Assembly: GCF_017743735.1 (NCBI RefSeq)
Contig: NZ_JAGHRO010000001.1
Coordinates: forward strand, 496,001-560,000
DNA from: Shimia sp. R9_2
GTDB taxonomy: Bacteria > Pseudomonadota > Alphaproteobacteria > Rhodobacterales > Rhodobacteraceae
DNA length: 64,000 nt
Reading direction: 5' to 3'
Made by a program: the position numbers and the translations under genes. Below the pieces are notes generated by a model. The model was not told where the DNA came from, did not search any database, and saw only the letters and a list, made by a program, of their open reading frames with translations. This document shows, piece by piece, positions 8,246-16,919 of the stretch. Numbering within the stretch: the first letter of the stretch is position 1; each line of letters opens with the position of its first letter.

Positions 8246-9124
8246 TCACCACAATGCGCTGAGGAACTGGACCGCCACAAGGCCAGCGCTCGCGGCAATC
8301 CAGCTGTCCAGACTGTCCAGAAGTCCGCCTTGGCGCGCAAGGACGCGGGGATAGTCCTTTACACCGGCAATGCGCTTGTGGCGTGAGGCGGTGAGGTCTC
8401 CTGCCACGGCGAGGGCGCCGACGAAAAGTGCGGTGGCGGCGGCTTTGAGCGGGGAAAAGCCCCAGATCGTCGCGGCTACGACAAGTGCGATCACAAGCGC
8501 CATTGCGCCACCTGCGAGGCCCTCGATGGTTTTGTTGGGGCTGAGGATCGGGAAGGCTTTGGTGCGCCCCAGTAGGCTGCCGATCAGGAGGGCGAAACTG
8601 TCAAAAATCTCAACCAGAACGTAGGCAGCCAACATGAGCGCGGTGAGTTCTGGGTGTGCTGCGCCATAGGCCAGCAGAGCCATGGGCAGTATGGGAAATA
8701 GAAGCACGTCGACTGCGGCATTGGGCGAAGTTGGACGGGCTGCCAGTTGTCGGGCGAACAGCAGGAACCATAGGCCAGCGCATGCGATCGCCACCGGTGT
8801 GAACAGCGCGCTGATCACGGTGAGACCAGCGGCAGCAAGAGCCGCCAAAATCACGTGTGTTTCTTTTGCAAGGCGCAACGTGGCGACCTCGTAGCCGATC
8901 CGGGCGGCGGCGAGTGTCAGCCCCGCGATCAGAGCCTGCGGCCCCAGAAGGAAGAGCGCGAGCAGACAGATGAGGATGAGGGTGGCACTCAGCAGAGTGA
9001 CGACAAGGTCGAGGCTTTTGCGGCGGATGTTTGGGATCAATGCCAGCAAAAGCAGCATGACAAATCCCGCGCCGATGATGACCGCTGCGGCCATGGCAAT
9101 GTCTTGGACAGTGGGCATGGTCAT
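8246..9124 (-). CDS. CdsA-like phosphatidate cytidylyltransferase
   Basis: A 292-residue polytopic membrane protein with about eight helices and the C-terminal CDP-diglyceride synthetase signature LSPNKTIEGLAGGAMALV. The preceding D-S-F-A-L-L-I-G-S-L-L-GRTKA matches the family's metal-binding half. These enzymes make CDP-diacylglycerol from phosphatidate and CTP. A housekeeping cdsA normally lies elsewhere (near uppS/dxr), so this copy probably serves the operon, supplying the CDP-activated lipid for the CDP-alcohol transferase. Whether the lipid is diacylglycerol or a ceramide derivative is unknown. The start overlaps the reductase stop as ATGA. Confidence 0.85.
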   Translation of the reverse strand: MTMPTVQDIAMAAAVIIGAGFVMLLLLALIPNIRRKSLDLVVTLLSATLILICLLALFLLGPQALIAGLTLAAARIGYEVATLRLAKETHVILAALAAAGLTVISALFTPVAIACAGLWFLLFARQLAARPTSPNAAVDVLLFPILPMALLAYGAAHPELTALMLAAYVLVEIFDSFALLIGSLLGRTKAFPILSPNKTIEGLAGGAMALVIALVVAATIWGFSPLKAAATALFVGALAVAGDLTASRHKRIAGVKDYPRVLARQGGLLDSLDSWIAASAGLVAVQFLSALW

Positions 9125-9918
9125 TGGTTGCCGTGTTGGGAAATGATGCGTTTTTGGTGCCAGCGCAGAAGCGGAGCAATCAGGCTGCCAAGGCGGTTGA
9201 GCGCGGCCATCTGAAAGCCCGGTGCAACCGTGGCGTGGCCCGCTTTCATCCCCGCAATGAGGCGCGCGGCGATGTCTTCAGGTTGCCAGAGGCCACCTCC
9301 TTCGGTGATTTTCTGGGTGGCCATGGGCTTGGTGCGTTTCTCTTCGTTCAGCTGAGGCGTGTCGGTGTCTGGCGGATAGATCACCGTGGTGGTGATATCG
9401 GCAGCCGCCAGTTCGAGATGCAAAATCTCCGCCAATCCGCGCAGGGCAAATTTGGACGGAGCGTAGGCACCATAGCCATAGATGCCAAAGAATGCCGCGC
9501 CGGAGGAGATCAGCCCGATGTGTCCGCCACCCACGTCCTGCATCGGTTTGGTCAACGCTTGAACAAAAGTGAGCGTGCCAAAATAGTTCACGTCCATATG
9601 CCTGCGGTGGAGGTCTGCGCTTTGCGCGTGAAAAAGCCCCGGCTGGGCGATGCCCGCACTGGCGATGGCCATTTCGGGAGCACCCAGCTTGAGGACAGCA
9701 TCGGAAAGCGCCTCTGTCAGCGCGACTTCATTGGCGACGTCGACGGCATAGGTTTCCACTTTGATGTTGGGCGCTGCCTGCAGCAGGGCGTCGCGCGCTG
9801 CCAGCAATCGGCTGGCATCACGCGCAAACAGCGCGAGGTCATGCCCCTTCACCGCAAGCTGCATCGCCGCGGCAAACCCGATGCCGCTGGAGCCGCCTGT
9901 AATGAAGGCGGCACGCAT
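9121..9918 (-). CDS. SDR-family reductase, KDSR-like (3-ketosphinganine reductase)
   Basis: A 265-residue short-chain dehydrogenase. It has the cofactor motif TGGSSGIG (residues 7-14), NAG-equivalent ASAGI and catalytic Ser139, Tyr152 and Lys156 (YAPSK). The substrate-side segment YPPDTDTPQLNEEKRTKP (181-198) closely parallels the YPPDTDTP-x-x-x-EE-x-x-TKP stretch of eukaryotic KDSR/TSC10 3-ketodihydrosphingosine reductase as I know it. A C-terminal hydrophobic/basic segment could give membrane association. Together with the serine palmitoyltransferase-like gene four positions upstream, this points to NAD(P)H reduction of 3-ketosphinganine to sphinganine. The start codon shares a base with the MIPS stop (TGATG). 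Confidence 0.85.
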   Translation of the reverse strand: MRAAFITGGSSGIGFAAAMQLAVKGHDLALFARDASRLLAARDALLQAAPNIKVETYAVDVANEVALTEALSDAVLKLGAPEMAIASAGIAQPGLFHAQSADLHRRHMDVNYFGTLTFVQALTKPMQDVGGGHIGLISSGAAFFGIYGYGAYAPSKFALRGLAEILHLELAAADITTTVIYPPDTDTPQLNEEKRTKPMATQKITEGGGLWQPEDIAARLIAGMKAGHATVAPGFQMAALNRLGSLIAPLLRWHQKRIISQHGNQ

Positions 9919-11027
9919 CAGCTGGCCTCGTCGACGAACCGCAACACGACGTCATGCGCGTCGGTGTCTTCGATCTGCTCCGGCGGATGCTTGAACAGGA
10001 AGGCGCTGGCTTCGGTGATGGGGCCGGACAGGCCGCGATCACGTGCAATGCGTGCCAGACGGATCGCCACCAGCGCTTCGGCGGCGGCGTTCGGGCTGTC
10101 TTCCACATCGAGACGCACTTCGATGTTGGTGCGCGCGCCCCCAAAGAGGCGGCCTTCGAGGCGCACGTAGGCAACTTTGCGGTCGTTCAGCCATGGCACA
10201 TAATCTGATGGGCCGATGCGGATGTCATTTTCGTGCAGGCGCTCTTCCATCGCGGATTGCACCGCCTCGGTCTTGCTTTCACGCTTGTTGGCCAGACGAG
10301 CGTTCTCGCTCATGTTCAGGAAGTCGGTGTTGCCACCTACGTTGAGCTGATAGGTGCGATCGATTTCAACACCGCGCATTTCTGCCAGATTGGCAAGCGT
10401 ACGGTGCAGTACGGTTGCGCCCATCTGCGCTTTGAAATCATCGCCCAGGATCGGGATGCCTGCAGCGCGGAATTTGTCCGCCCATACCGGATGAGACGCA
10501 ATAAAGACCGGGATGCCGTTCACAACGGCCACGCCTGCTGCAAGCGCGCACTCTACATAGAACTCCACCGCTTTCTGAGAGCCGACGGGGAGGAAGATGA
10601 TCATGATTTCCGCTTCAAGCTCGTTCAGCTTGGCGACGATCTCTTCCTTGCTGAGTGCGCCCTCTGCGGACAGGCGGAAGCTGCGATCTTCCGGGTTAGC
10701 GAGCATGTGAGCGGCCACACCATCGAGATTGGGGCCGCGCAGGACCGGGCCGGTCTGCTCCGCCAGATCGGTGTGAAACTGTTCGGTGCAGTTGGGAGCT
10801 GCAAAAGCCGCTTCGCCGAGCGTTTTGCCAACCTTGCGGCTGTCCACGTCAAAGCCAGCGACCAGTTCAACATCCGCAGGTGTATAGCCCGCTAGGTCCG
10901 GGAAGCTCACGCCAACGGCTTCATCGCCAAGAGCGCGGCAGTAGGAAACACCTTGGATCAGCGAGCTGGCACAGTTGCCAACACCAACAATCACTGTGCG
11001 GATCGGAGAAGAAGGGGATTTTGTCAT
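9918..11027 (-). CDS. Inositol-3-phosphate synthase
   Basis: A 369-residue myo-inositol-1-phosphate (1D-myo-inositol-3-phosphate) synthase of the short prokaryotic type. It converts glucose 6-phosphate to inositol 3-phosphate using enzyme-bound NAD. Visible motifs are the Rossmann loop GVGNCASSL (15-23), GDDFKAQMGAT (195-205) and NVGGNTDFLN (229-238), the hallmark stretches of the family, and LEGRLFGG near the C-terminus. Inositol synthesis is uncommon in proteobacteria, so the gene's position between sphingoid-base genes is informative: it should provide the phospho-inositol head group. The start overlaps the preceding stop as ATGA. Confidence 0.93.
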   Translation of the reverse strand: MTKSPSSPIRTVIVGVGNCASSLIQGVSYCRALGDEAVGVSFPDLAGYTPADVELVAGFDVDSRKVGKTLGEAAFAAPNCTEQFHTDLAEQTGPVLRGPNLDGVAAHMLANPEDRSFRLSAEGALSKEEIVAKLNELEAEIMIIFLPVGSQKAVEFYVECALAAGVAVVNGIPVFIASHPVWADKFRAAGIPILGDDFKAQMGATVLHRTLANLAEMRGVEIDRTYQLNVGGNTDFLNMSENARLANKRESKTEAVQSAMEERLHENDIRIGPSDYVPWLNDRKVAYVRLEGRLFGGARTNIEVRLDVEDSPNAAAEALVAIRLARIARDRGLSGPITEASAFLFKHPPEQIEDTDAHDVVLRFVDEAS

Positions 11028-11692
11028 TCGTTGAAAGCTCCACCGGAAACGGCAATAGTGTGGGTCACATAGAGCCCCGTTTGGGGGTCGGTTGTATAAA
11101 GACGCAGACGGGTGACTTTGGGCAAGAGCCCACTTTCGTCAACATCGAGATAGCCATAAATCAGCTGATATTCGCGGCCGTCCTGTTCTGTAAACAGGGC
11201 CGCTTTGAAAGGTGCAATCTGGCGCAGTTCCAGCTTTTGAGACTTCAGCGCATTGAAGGCCAGAGTGCGCGATGTAGTTGAAGCGTGCGATTTCAGGCGC
11301 ACGCCAAAACCAAACACGCGCTCATACCAGCGCAGCGCCATGGTCTGCCCCTCATCGGCATAGCGGCGCCAAAAGACGGACACTGGTGACTTTTCAATAA
11401 GGCTGCCCGCGTCGTCAAAACGCGCGCTGTAGACCACGGTGTTGGCGTTCATATTGCGTTGCAAAAAGAACAGCTGGCCGGGTTCATCAGGATGAGGGAA
11501 GTCCGGATTCGCTAATGGCAAGACGTCGCTTTGCTCAGAAGAGGTGAGCGCGAGTTGCGGCTTTGCCTTGGCCGCAGTTGCCTGCAGTGTCAGGCAGAAC
11601 GCGGCAAAAAATGCCAACAACATCGCAAAGGTCGACCCGTTGCGATGCGTCAGGGAAGTGCCCTGAAAGCCCGTGTGAGCAGTCAGGTACAT
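11024..11692 (-). CDS. Exported DUF4833-like protein of unknown function
   Basis: A 222-residue protein with a probable signal sequence (hydrophobic MLLAFFAAFCLTLQATAAKA, residues 24-43). The mature part opens with FPHPDEPGQLFFLQRNMNANTVVY, which resembles the start of DUF4833 (P-x-x-x-x-LF-x-x-QR-x-x-N-x-NT-x-x-Y). No catalytic motif is apparent, and the predicted location is the periplasm or envelope. It lies directly after the SPT-like gene (4-nt gap) and overlaps the inositol-phosphate synthase gene, so it is probably part of the same lipid pathway or its transport. The ATG at 11692 keeps the tight spacing; an internal ATG at 11623 would start the signal peptide directly and is a real alternative. 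Confidence 0.65.
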   Translation of the reverse strand: MYLTAHTGFQGTSLTHRNGSTFAMLLAFFAAFCLTLQATAAKAKPQLALTSSEQSDVLPLANPDFPHPDEPGQLFFLQRNMNANTVVYSARFDDAGSLIEKSPVSVFWRRYADEGQTMALRWYERVFGFGVRLKSHASTTSRTLAFNALKSQKLELRQIAPFKAALFTEQDGREYQLIYGYLDVDESGLLPKVTRLRLYTTDPQTGLYVTHTIAVSGGAFNE

Positions 11693-11696
11693 GGGA

Positions 11697-12923
11697 TTAT
11701 TCCGCGCTCATACGTTGCCGCAAAGCTGCGGCAGCCTCAGAAGCCTTCGCGACCGCATCGATCACACGATCCAGATCGGCTTCGCTGTGCGCGGCGGAGA
11801 TGAAGAACCGGATGCGTGGCATGTCTTTGGGCACTCCCACATGCACGACGGGCGGCGCATAGATGCCCTGTTGCATCAGGGCTTCAGCGACAAAGACGCA
11901 ATCTTCGGGCGTTTCAAACAGGATCGGGACAACGGCCTCACCGATGGCGGTGCCAGTGTCCAGGCCTGCTTCGGCCGCCTTGGTGAGGAAACGGCGCGAA
12001 TTGGCGCGCAGTTTGGCAACGCGGCTTGGCTCATTCTTAAGGAGGTTGAGCGCTGCATGCGCGCTGGCAACCGTCGCCGGAGGCAGGCCTACGGAGTAGA
12101 CAAAGCCTGGAAGGCAGAACCGCATCCACTCAATGACGTCGGCATTTGCGGCGATGAAACCGCCCGAGGATGCGAAGCTTTTGGACAATGTACCGATGGC
12201 GATTTCCACACGGTTGGGGTCTTCGCCGAAGTGTTCGCAAAGACCGCGACCGGTTTCACCGAGAACGCCATAGGAATGAGCTTCGTCCAGCAAAAGCCAC
12301 GCGTCATAGGCGTCTTTCATATCCAGCAGACGGGGCAGGTCGGTGATGTCACCGTCCATGGAAAACAGCCCATCGGTGCAAATCAGCACACGCCCGTGCT
12401 CTGCGCGGTGTTCGCGCAGAATGCGCTCCAGATCATCCAGATCATTGTGCGCATAGGTCTCAAACCGTGCTTTTGTGCCGCGTGCGCCCATGATGATGGA
12501 ATTGTGAGCAAGCTCATCGACAATCACGAGGTCGCGTGGGCCAAGCAGGAGGCCAATCACGGAGACATTGGTGAGGTAGCCCGAAATCACTGAAAGCACG
12601 CCGCCGACACCGAGGAATTCGGCCATGTCGTTTTCAAGCGCACGATGGGCGAGCCGTTCACCGCCTACAAGGCGGGAAGCGCCCACGCCTGTGCCCTGCG
12701 CATCAATGGCCTCTTTGGCAGCACCTGTCGTTTCCGGATGATGCATAAGGCCGAGGTAGTCATAGTGCGACATGGACAGGAAACCATGTGGCCATTGTTC
12801 TGCCTTTGCTTCCAGATCATCGGTCGGAACAAAATAGGGATGTCCGTTTTCGATCAATGCGCGGCCGCTCAGGCGAAAACGGCGTTCAGCAAAGGTGAGG
12901 AAGCTGGTGTTTTTGGTTTTCAT
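11697..12923 (-). CDS. spt: Alpha-oxoamine synthase, serine palmitoyltransferase-like
   Basis: A 408-residue fold-type I PLP enzyme. The Schiff-base lysine is Lys248 in GTLSKSFASSGG; His140 (DELAHNS) would stack on PLP, and Asp213/His216 lie in LLDEAHSYG. The HYDYLGL element near residue 53 corresponds to the family's N-Y-L-G-L substrate-loop motif. The family includes BioF, KBL, HemA and SPT. Context decides in favour of SPT: a KDSR-like reductase is in the same operon, and no biotin, heme or threonine-degradation genes are nearby. SPT condenses L-serine with a fatty acyl-CoA or acyl-ACP to 3-ketosphinganine. It is the first gene of the ten-gene operon, with GGAG before its ATG. Confidence 0.85.
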   Translation of the reverse strand: MKTKNTSFLTFAERRFRLSGRALIENGHPYFVPTDDLEAKAEQWPHGFLSMSHYDYLGLMHHPETTGAAKEAIDAQGTGVGASRLVGGERLAHRALENDMAEFLGVGGVLSVISGYLTNVSVIGLLLGPRDLVIVDELAHNSIIMGARGTKARFETYAHNDLDDLERILREHRAEHGRVLICTDGLFSMDGDITDLPRLLDMKDAYDAWLLLDEAHSYGVLGETGRGLCEHFGEDPNRVEIAIGTLSKSFASSGGFIAANADVIEWMRFCLPGFVYSVGLPPATVASAHAALNLLKNEPSRVAKLRANSRRFLTKAAEAGLDTGTAIGEAVVPILFETPEDCVFVAEALMQQGIYAPPVVHVGVPKDMPRIRFFISAAHSEADLDRVIDAVAKASEAAAALRQRMSAE

Positions 12924-13234
12924 CCAAGTCTCCGCAGCCTGCGCTGCGCTTATTTTTAGAATTCAAAAGTGATCCAACAACGCGGCCTCCGCGATGGGTT
13001 GGTCACGAAATTGCAATATGACCGCTTCGTGGCATCCGGTCCAGCACAATGCAAGGGCAGAATTCTTCGGGCGCATTGCTTTTGCGCTTGTGTGGCTTGG
13101 TGAACGCCATTTGGGCAGATCGTGAACAGAAGCTGATTCTAGATGCTTGCTCCGACAAGAATAATCATGTTCAGATGATCCGGAACACGCCGCCGCAAGG
13201 TGGATTAAAAAGAGCGTGGCAGGGGACTATTGCT
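12924..13234. other. Divergent intergenic region between the lipid operon and the ABC importer
   Basis: About 310 nt that must hold the promoters of both flanking operons. The minus-strand side near 12950 is AT-rich and could contain the SPT promoter, but no hexamer pair is convincing. On the plus side there is open reading frame from 13049, but it has no coding-like features before the TTG at 13235. I see no terminator, RNA gene or Pho box here. Confidence 0.4.
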
Positions 13235-15013
13235 TTGACAGCACTATTAACTGTGCGAAATCTTACAATTGGCTTTGAAAAAGCCAAACCTGTGGTGGAT
13301 GATGTCAGTTTTTCAGTCGCCGCCGGAAAGACCCTCGCGCTGGTCGGAGAAAGTGGGTCAGGGAAAACCTTGAGCTGTCGCGCGGCTTTGCGGATTTTGC
13401 CTGCGGCGGCCCAATTGCGCGGTGGTCAGATCGAGTTTGCGGGACGTGGCGGAGATGCGCCGATCGACATCACCAAATTGAGCGAACGCAAGATGCGCAG
13501 CATTCGCGGCAATCGGATTTCGATGATTTTTCAGGAGCCGATGCGCTCGCTGTCCCCGCTGCACCGGATTGGCAACCAGGTGTCTGAAGCGCTGAAGCTG
13601 CATCATAATTTTGACGCAGCCAAGCGCAAGAAACTGGTTCTTGAGAAGTTTGAGCGCGTTGGCTTCCCAAGCCCTGAGCGCGTCTACAATTCCTATCCGT
13701 TTGAGCTCTCAGGTGGGATGCGCCAGCGTGCTATGATTGCGATGGCGATGGTTGGGCGGCCTGATCTGCTGATTGCGGACGAGCCGACAACCGCGCTTGA
13801 TGTGACAACGCAGGCGCAGGTTTTGGGGTTGATCAAGGATCTTCAGGCTGAGACCGGCATGGGAGTGATTTTGGTGACCCATGACCTTGGCGTGGTGGCC
13901 AATATGGCGGACGACGTGGTTGTGATGAACCGTGGCCGCGTCATGGAGGCGGGGGCTGCGCCCCTGATCCTGCGCGATCCGCATCATCCTTACACGAAAG
14001 ACTTGATGGCAGCGGCACCGGAAATTCCGGCCACGCCGGCAGATCGACCAGATGAGGAGGAACGCGACTACATCCTTGAGATGCGGGACGTGAACAAAAC
14101 CTATGAGCTCAAAGCCTCCTCGCCTTGGGGTGCCAAATCCGTGGTGAATGCCGTGCGAGGTGTAGACTTCGGGGTCGAGCGCGGCAAAACACTGGCGGTA
14201 GTGGGTGAATCCGGATCCGGTAAAACCACATGTGCGCGCATGGCGCTTGGTGCGGAGCGAGCGGATAGCGGGGCCTCGATCCTGTTTCGCGCAGAGCCCG
14301 GCGCTGAGCCGGTCAACCTGCAGGATTTGAACCGGGCGGAGCGTCTGGCGTTTCAGCGCAAGGCTCAAATGGTGTTTCAGGACCCCTACAGCACGCTTAA
14401 TCCGCGTATGCGGGTGAAAGATGCGCTTTGTGAACCTCTGGAGATTCACAACCTTGGATCTCCGTCAGAGCGTGTTGACCGTGCCGTGGAAATTCTGCGC
14501 TGGGTTGGGCTGAATGAAAACATGCTCACACGCTTTCCACATGCCTTCTCTGGTGGGCAACGCCAGCGTCTCTCAATTGCTCGGGCATTGATGCTTGGGC
14601 CGACGTTTCTGGTATGTGATGAGCCGACATCAGCACTGGATGTTTCTGTTCAGGAGCAGGTGCTGCGACTGCTTGAAGACATTCGGGACCGCCTCAACCT
14701 CAGCTACCTCTTTATCAGCCATGACCTTGCTGTTGTGGCGCGGATTGCAGATGAAGTCGCGGTAATGCGCGCAGGGCTTGTGGTCGAGCAAGGTCCGCCA
14801 GAGCAGCTCTTCTATAATCCGCAACATCCCTACACCAAGGCGCTCATTGCGGCTCAGCCTGAGCCGGATATTGCGCGCCCCATCAACCTCAAGATCGTGG
14901 CACAGGGGGCAGGCGCCCCTTCCAGTTGGCCCGATGCTTTCTGCTTTGACGGTGTGAATGCGCCGCCGTTGCGGGAGACCGAGCCAGGACACAAGGTGCG
15001 TTACCATGCCTAA
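13235..15013 (+). CDS. Peptide/oligosaccharide-type ABC importer, double ATPase subunit
   Basis: About 593 residues with two complete nucleotide-binding domains in tandem, as in YejF and fused OppD-OppF proteins. NBD1 has GESGSGKT, signature [15 protein letters not shown] and [17 protein letters not shown]2 has GESGSGKTT, signature [15 protein letters not shown] and [13 protein letters not shown]. Each is followed by the oligopeptide C-terminal extension ([22 protein letters not shown]). The ATPase powers uptake through the two downstream permeases. I place the start at TTG 13235 because AGGGG lies about 8 nt upstream and the domain begins immediately after; ATG 13175 is an alternative. The stop overlaps the binding-protein start by 8 nt. 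Confidence 0.85.
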   Translation: MTALLTVRNLTIGFEKAKPVVDDVSFSVAAGKTLALVGESGSGKTLSCRAALRILPAAAQLRGGQIEFAGRGGDAPIDITKLSERKMRSIRGNRISMIFQEPMRSLSPLHRIGNQVSEALKLHHNFDAAKRKKLVLEKFERVGFPSPERVYNSYPFELSGGMRQRAMIAMAMVGRPDLLIADEPTTALDVTTQAQVLGLIKDLQAETGMGVILVTHDLGVVANMADDVVVMNRGRVMEAGAAPLILRDPHHPYTKDLMAAAPEIPATPADRPDEEERDYILEMRDVNKTYELKASSPWGAKSVVNAVRGVDFGVERGKTLAVVGESGSGKTTCARMALGAERADSGASILFRAEPGAEPVNLQDLNRAERLAFQRKAQMVFQDPYSTLNPRMRVKDALCEPLEIHNLGSPSERVDRAVEILRWVGLNENMLTRFPHAFSGGQRQRLSIARALMLGPTFLVCDEPTSALDVSVQEQVLRLLEDIRDRLNLSYLFISHDLAVVARIADEVAVMRAGLVVEQGPPEQLFYNPQHPYTKALIAAQPEPDIARPINLKIVAQGAGAPSSWPDAFCFDGVNAPPLRETEPGHKVRYHA

Positions 15014-16910
15014 AAGACCGTTCATTGCCTGCCTCTTTGCTGCCTGTTCCTTGCTGGGTGCTCAAACTGTCTCGGCGGTGGAGCTACAGGAAAGCGGCTT
15101 TTGGCAATCAGATGTTTCTGCCGGAAATTTGCCGCCAGTTGCAGAGCGTGTGCCAGAGGCGCCAAAGACCGTAGATCTGTCTCTGCGCAATCGGGAGTTT
15201 GGTAAGCAGGGTGGCACTTTGCGCACCATGGTTACGCGCTCCAAAGATGTGCGGCAAATGGTTGTGTACGGCTATGCGCGGCTTGTGGGCTACAACGAAC
15301 GGTATGAATTGGTCCCCGATATTCTTGCGGGTCTAGACAATGAAGACGACAAAAAATTCACCATGCGCCTACGCCCCGGCCACAAGTGGTCGGACGGTCA
15401 TCCGTTTACATCTGAGGACTTCCGCTACTGGTGGGAGGATGTAGCAAACAATCCGTTGCTGTCCCCCTCAGGCCCTGTCGATTTCCTGAGAGTTGAAGGA
15501 GAGCTGCCAAAGGTCAGTTTCCCCAATGCACATACGGTTATCTATGAGTGGAGCAAACCCAACCCGCAGTTTTTGCAGATGCTGGCCGAGGCGCGCCCGC
15601 CGTTCATCTACCGCCCTGCGCATTTCATGAAGCCGTTTCACGCGGACTACACGGATGAAGAAGAGCTGAGTGAGCGGCTTTATGAGGCGCGTGTGCGCAG
15701 CTGGGCCGCGCTGCACAATCGCCAGGACAATATGTATAAGTTCGACAATCCGGATCTGCCTACGCTGCAGCCTTGGATCCTGGCGACGAAAGACGGCAAA
15801 AGCCGGTTCCTGTTTGTCCGCAATCCCTTCTACCACCGGATTGACAGCAATGGGGTGCAATTGCCCTACATCGATGTTGTTGAAATGCAGGTGGTTGCGC
15901 CGGGTCTTGTTGCTGCGAAGGCAAATGCGGGCGAAGTGGATCTGCAGGCGCGTGGGCTGGACTTCAAAGACACGGCGATCCTGAAAAAGGGTGAGGCGCA
16001 AGGCAACTACAGCACCATGTTGTGGGGAAATGGCACGGCCAGTCAGATCGCGATCTATCCCAACCTGAACTACAACGACGAGGGCTGGCGGGAGACACTG
16101 CGTGATGTGCGGTTCCGTCGAGCGCTGTCTCTGGCAATCAATCGCAAGATCATCAACCGCGGCCTTTACTTTGGCTTGGCCAAACAGGGTGGCATGACGG
16201 TTCTGCCGGTGAGTCCTTTTTTTAAAGAGAAGAACCGCGACGCTTGGGCCATTCGTGATCTGGATCAAGCCAATGCCCTGCTGGATGAAATGGGCCTCGA
16301 TAAGCGCACCAAAGAAGGATATCGCACGCTGCCCGATGGGCGCCCCGTATGGGTGGTGATCGAGACGGCAGGCGAGCGCCAGGAAGTTGAAAACGCGTTG
16401 CAGATTATCACCGACAATTGGGCGGAGATTGGCGTGAAGCTGATCATGCGCCCCTTGGAACGCGATATTTTGCGCAATCGGGTCTACGCCGGAGAAACCA
16501 TGGCCTCCACTTGGTTTGGCTGGGACAACGGCCTGCCGCAGCCATACACATCACCGGGCTATCTGGCGCCGTGGGATCAGGCGTTTCTCTCTTGGCCGAA
16601 GTGGGGGCAATACCATCAGACGCATGGTGAAGTTGGAGAGGCCCCTGATCTTCCTGCCGCGATTGAACTGAACGATCTCGCGCATCAGTGGACACAGGCC
16701 TACACGTCGGTGGATCGCGCCGTGATCTGGCAGCGTATGGTGGACATTCACGCTGACAATGTTTTTGCGATTGGCCTGTTGAACGGCGCGCCGCAGCCGG
16801 TTGTGGTGTCCAATCGGTTGCACAATGTGCCGGAGAAAGCCATTTGGGCTTGGTCGCCCGGTGCTCATTTCGGGGTGCATCGCCCTGATGAATTCTTCTT
16901 TGCGGAATAG
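15006..16910 (+). CDS. ABC importer periplasmic solute-binding protein (family 5 type)
   Basis: A 634-residue exported binding protein with a signal peptide ending near QTVSA (about residue 24). SBP family 5 features include LRPGHKWSDGHPFTSEDFRYWWED near residues 120-145 and the C-lobe strand MRPLERDILRNRVYAGE. It is larger than DppA/OppA (about 530 aa) and closer in size to the large binding proteins YejA and AgpA, which take microcin-like peptides or alpha-galactosides. The ligand cannot be assigned. Its ATG lies inside the last codons of the ATPase gene. Confidence 0.85.
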   Translation: MPKRPFIACLFAACSLLGAQTVSAVELQESGFWQSDVSAGNLPPVAERVPEAPKTVDLSLRNREFGKQGGTLRTMVTRSKDVRQMVVYGYARLVGYNERYELVPDILAGLDNEDDKKFTMRLRPGHKWSDGHPFTSEDFRYWWEDVANNPLLSPSGPVDFLRVEGELPKVSFPNAHTVIYEWSKPNPQFLQMLAEARPPFIYRPAHFMKPFHADYTDEEELSERLYEARVRSWAALHNRQDNMYKFDNPDLPTLQPWILATKDGKSRFLFVRNPFYHRIDSNGVQLPYIDVVEMQVVAPGLVAAKANAGEVDLQARGLDFKDTAILKKGEAQGNYSTMLWGNGTASQIAIYPNLNYNDEGWRETLRDVRFRRALSLAINRKIINRGLYFGLAKQGGMTVLPVSPFFKEKNRDAWAIRDLDQANALLDEMGLDKRTKEGYRTLPDGRPVWVVIETAGERQEVENALQIITDNWAEIGVKLIMRPLERDILRNRVYAGETMASTWFGWDNGLPQPYTSPGYLAPWDQAFLSWPKWGQYHQTHGEVGEAPDLPAAIELNDLAHQWTQAYTSVDRAVIWQRMVDIHADNVFAIGLLNGAPQPVVVSNRLHNVPEKAIWAWSPGAHFGVHRPDEFFFAE

Positions 16911-16919
16911 GAGCAAGGA

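Noticed and set aside
9124-10170. 348-codon open frame on the plus strand
   Set aside because: Antisense to the KDSR-like and MIPS genes; composition typical of a shadow frame.
11691-12593. 300-codon open frame on the plus strand
   Set aside because: Antisense to the SPT-like gene; no motif.
13049-13234. Upstream extension of the double ABC ATPase
   Set aside because: The added 62 residues do not resemble the family N-terminus and no ribosome site supports the GTG/ATG starts as well as the one before TTG 13235.
12924-13234. Pho box controlling the lipid operon
   Set aside because: I looked for CTGTCAT-type direct repeats on the minus strand before the SPT gene; only isolated TGAC half-sites are present.
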